This document shows positions 61,691 to 64,000 of a stretch of 64,000 bases of DNA, piece by piece. The stretch's first letter is position 1; each line of letters begins with the position of its first letter. The DNA comes from Providencia rettgeri. Its GTDB lineage: Bacteria > Pseudomonadota > Gammaproteobacteria > Enterobacterales > Enterobacteriaceae. The translations under genes and the position numbers were made by a program. The stretch lies in contig UGTZ01000001.1 in the NCBI GenBank assembly GCA_900455085.1, positions 1,890,501-1,954,500 of the forward strand. Direction: 5' to 3'. Below the pieces are notes generated by a model. That model was not told the origin of the DNA. It worked only from the letters and a program-made list of their open reading frames with translations, and did no database searches.

Positions 61691-62974
61691 ATGAATCGTG
61701 GCTCAAGAAAGTATTATGCCTCTTTGAGTGCATTATTGTTTTTTTTCTTTTTCACGTGGTCATCAACGTTTTCTGTCGTCGCAATCTGGCTGCGTAAATA
61801 TGTTGGCTTGGATGGGGCGGATACAGGATTTATTTTCTCTTGTATTTCGATTGTGGCACTTTGCGCACAGCCACTCTATGGGTTTATGCAAGATAAATTA
61901 GGATTACGAAAAAATTTACTGTTATTTATTGCAGTTCTACTGATTTCATCTGGGCCATTTTTTATGGTTTTCGGTACGTTGCTAAGATGGAATGTGTTTT
62001 TGGGTAGTGTTATTGGTGGTTTGTTTATTGGCATGACTTTTCATGCGGGCATTGGTGTACTTGAATCTTATACAGAGCGAGTTAGCCGATTACGTAATTT
62101 TGAATATGGAAAAGCGAGGATGTGGGGCTCATTGGGTTGGGCGACTGCAACGTTTTTTGCTGGGCGTAATATTAACCTGAACCCTGATTACAATTTTATC
62201 ATGGCAACCGTTTCAGGCTTATTATTTTTAGTTATTTTATTGAATTTAAAAACGGCAAACGCAGATGCCTATAATAGCCTTGAACATGGTAAACCTTCAG
62301 CCATCACTGTGAAAGATGCTTTGCAATTGTTTGTACAGCCCCATTTTTGGGCTTTGATATTGTTTGTATTAGGTACCTGTATATACAGTGTGTATGACCA
62401 GCAATTTATGGTGTATTTTGCCCATCAGTTTCAAAGTGAGCAATTAGGTAATGAGATGTACGGTTATCTAAATTCATTGCAGGTTTTCTTGGAGGCAGGA
62501 GGAATGTTTTTAGCGCCATTTATCGTCAACCGAATTGGTGCTAAAAATGGATTGCTGTTTGCGAGTTCTGTCATGGCTCTACGCATTATTGGTTCAGGCC
62601 TAGTTGATGGCGCGATTATGATATCGATAATGAAATTACTGCATGCCGTTGAGCTCCCGATTCTGTTAGTCGCGATTTTTAAGTATAACAGCCTTCATTT
62701 CGATAAACGTTTGTCATCGACACTTTATTTGGTTGGCTTTAGTTGCATGAGCTCTGTCGTTGCAAGTATTTTATCGCCATTAGCGGGTTGGGGGTATGAT
62801 AAAATTGGTTTTGCTGATACCTATCTGGTCATGGGGATATTTGTTATTATTACGACGATATTATCTGCATTTTGTCTCAGAGGTGATGGGGCAGGTCATC
62901 AAGAAATCAGAGAAAAAGATCAAACAAATAAATGTAATCAAGATCACTCCGAAAATTTGGTCGTTAAAGTATAA
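61691..62974 (+). CDS. LacY/RafB/CscB-family oligosaccharide:proton symporter
   Basis: 427 residues, twelve helices, MFS. LacY-family residues: the Arg of RNFEYGKARMWGSLGWA (LacY Arg144 region), Arg in ALRIIGSG (Arg302 region) and His/Glu pair in LLHAVELPILLV (His322/Glu325). The Glu/Asp at ESYTERV matches LacY Glu126. It should import a galactoside, sucrose or melibiose-like sugar. No hydrolase or LacI regulator is adjacent, so its partner genes lie elsewhere or outside. The C-terminal tail after the last helix is polar and variable. Confidence 0.9.
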   Translation: MNRGSRKYYASLSALLFFFFFTWSSTFSVVAIWLRKYVGLDGADTGFIFSCISIVALCAQPLYGFMQDKLGLRKNLLLFIAVLLISSGPFFMVFGTLLRWNVFLGSVIGGLFIGMTFHAGIGVLESYTERVSRLRNFEYGKARMWGSLGWATATFFAGRNINLNPDYNFIMATVSGLLFLVILLNLKTANADAYNSLEHGKPSAITVKDALQLFVQPHFWALILFVLGTCIYSVYDQQFMVYFAHQFQSEQLGNEMYGYLNSLQVFLEAGGMFLAPFIVNRIGAKNGLLFASSVMALRIIGSGLVDGAIMISIMKLLHAVELPILLVAIFKYNSLHFDKRLSSTLYLVGFSCMSSVVASILSPLAGWGYDKIGFADTYLVMGIFVIITTILSAFCLRGDGAGHQEIREKDQTNKCNQDHSENLVVKV

Positions 62975-63098
62975 AGTGAAATCAATTTTCAGCGGAATAA
63001 TTTGATAAATATGCGAAACGGGCTTGTAACTCAATAGGATTAGATTGTATTGTGTTAATAGATAATGCGTTTTGAATATTGACTAGAGGGTTTTAAAC

Positions 63099-63432
63099 AT
63101 GGACAACGCTAACAAGCCGTCTTTCCAAAATGTTCTGGAATTTGTGCGTATGTTTCGTCGCAAAAATAAAATTCGTCCGTGAAATCACCGACAATGAGAA
63201 AAAAATTCGTGATAACCAGAAGCGTGTTTTGCTGCTGGATAACTTGAGTGAATATATAAAACCAGGTATGTCGATTGAAGATATTCAGGCAATTATTGCG
63301 AATATGCGTAGTGATTATGATGATCGTGTTGATGATTATATTATCAAGAACGCTGAACTCTCCAAAGAACGTCGTGAAATATCGAAAAAGCTCAAAGAGA
63401 TGGGTGAATTACCGCGTATTGATGTGAAATAA
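63099..63432 (+). pseudogene. tmaR: Pole-localizer protein TmaR (YeeX), one frameshift
   Basis: ATG 63099 reads MDNANKPSFQNVLEFVRMFR, then stops at 63180-63182. The family's conserved remainder (REITDNEKKIRDNQKRVLLL and YIKPGMSIEDIQAII) continues in the next frame to TAA 63432. One C too many at 63177-63178 (CGTCCGTGAA for CGTCGTGAA) explains it. The repaired length is 110 residues (E. coli 109). TmaR is a coiled-coil protein that brings PTS enzyme I to the pole. Strict conservation beyond the break argues for a sequence error. Confidence 0.92.
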
Positions 63433-63440
63433 TTACCACG

Positions 63441-63473
63441 TAAAGCCGAGGTCATCTCGGCTTTATTGTTTTT
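63441..63473 (+). terminator. Terminator of tmaR
   Basis: TAAAGCCGAG (63441-63450) pairs with CTCGGCTTTA (63456-63465), followed by a T-rich tract. Confidence 0.82.
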
Positions 63474-63511
63474 GACTTGAGTTGATAGATAGCATTGACC
63501 GCACGTAGTGA

Positions 63512-64000
63512 TTATAAATTTAACCTATTAACTTGTTTGATTAATGCGGTTGCTAACCTTTCCATTTCATTTTCTGCAATAAATCCCATCGTCACTGCTG
63601 CTGCGACAAGCTGGCCTTCACCATTAAATACAGGACAAGCAATAGATTGCGCTCCGGGAATTCCTTCAGTTGGTTGGTAACGGATGGCATAGCCTTGTTG
63701 GATAACTTTATTAATTTCGTCCTGCGAATAGGAATTCGAACCAAATTGGTTATCAAATGCAGAATAAATCAGCCCAGCTGCACTTTTTACGACAGGCAAT
63801 GGCGTGTTAGGTAAAAAGTCAATTTCAATATTTTTGAAGCTACGATTATATTTCACTAAAGACAGTGCCTTTCCTAGACGCGTGGCTATGCCTGTTGAAA
63901 CGTTTTGTTCATCGCGAAATTGAATCAAATTATTGTTAATGGCGTCGATGTATGAGTCTTCAGGTTTAACAAAATTAGCTAAGAAGGTTAAATTGCGGCC
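63512..64000 (-). CDS. IclR-family regulator, C-terminal effector domain (partial)
   Basis: 163 residues that run to the window's right edge; the start and the helix-turn-helix lie beyond. The ligand domain reads GIATRLGKALSLVKYNRSF, then VVKSAAGLIYSAFD, IRYQPTEGIPGAQSIACPVFNGEGQLVAAAVTMGF, the GAF-like IclR pattern. The regulated pathway cannot be inferred from what is visible. An internal TTG at 63926-63928 should not be taken as a start, since the frame stays open to position 64000. Confidence 0.85.
   Translation of the reverse strand, partial: GRNLTFLANFVKPEDSYIDAINNNLIQFRDEQNVSTGIATRLGKALSLVKYNRSFKNIEIDFLPNTPLPVVKSAAGLIYSAFDNQFGSNSYSQDEINKVIQQGYAIRYQPTEGIPGAQSIACPVFNGEGQLVAAAVTMGFIAENEMERLATALIKQVNRLNL

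Overview
The window looks like chromosomal DNA of a low-GC enteric bacterium of the Morganellaceae, most probably Providencia. The evidence is AT-rich sequence, proteins close to but distinct from Escherichia coli, and E. coli-like gene order in blocks (rcsC-rcsB-rcsD; yejM-yejL-yejK-rplY-radD-rsuA-bcr-yejG-mepS; nfo-yeiH-yeiE-lysP; plaP...sbcB...tmaR). The genus is an inference. No prophage, transposase or CRISPR array was seen.

Layout. 1-3.5 kb: end of rcsC and the convergent rcsD-rcsB envelope-stress phosphorelay. 3.7-3.9 kb: tRNA-Ser(TGA) and tRNA-Thr(TGT). 4.6-7.4 kb: lpxP (lipid A acyltransferase) and gltP. 8-15.2 kb: a GntR regulator divergent from a 5-oxoproline operon (NRAMP-like transporter, pxpA, DUF1445, fused pxpB-pxpC, biotin carboxylase-BCCP). 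Its upstream region carries a near-perfect sigma-54 promoter and an NtrC-type palindrome, so it looks nitrogen-controlled. 16.5-21.1 kb: dmsABC and a TorD/DmsD chaperone. 21.4-29.6 kb: ybdG, a CigR-like protein, a probable CRP-repressed 23-residue small-protein gene, a D-amino acid aminotransferase-like gene, a two-component system, dinI with a LexA box, and two acetyltransferases. 29.8-39.4 kb: tRNA-Pro(GGG) and the conserved yej block. 40-50 kb: yrbL-like, a short fimbrial-like protein, yeiP, mtr with a TrpR-like operator, a Nudix hydrolase, an orphan fruK, nfo, yeiH/yeiE, an ERIC-type repeat and lysP. 50.5-55.9 kb: a complete iron-type uptake system (binding protein, permease, ATPase, CirA-like TonB receptor). 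56-64 kb: plaP with a structured leader, a second ERIC-type repeat, dld, sbcB, a LacY-type sugar symporter behind CRP-like and LacI-type sites, tmaR, and part of an IclR regulator.

Six genes are broken by seven single-base frameshifts, mostly in short homopolymers: pxpC, the biotin carboxylase, a DUF924 gene, dmsA, dld (twice) and tmaR. Each is restored to a full-length product of normal family size by a one-base change. Six of the seven are one base too many. This pattern looks more like sequencing or assembly error than real gene decay, so these entries are marked as pseudogenes only because of the sequence as given.

The strongest candidates for undescribed biology are: (i) the NtrC/sigma-54-controlled pxp operon, whose fused PxpBC plus biotin carboxylase-BCCP together carry the domain set of urea carboxylase; (ii) the small-protein gene at 23.6 kb, with a strong promoter, a CRP site over the transcription start, a good ribosome-binding site and a perfect terminator; (iii) the four 11-bp-spaced half-sites upstream of the two-component system; and (iv) the structured leaders of plaP and of the CirA-like receptor.
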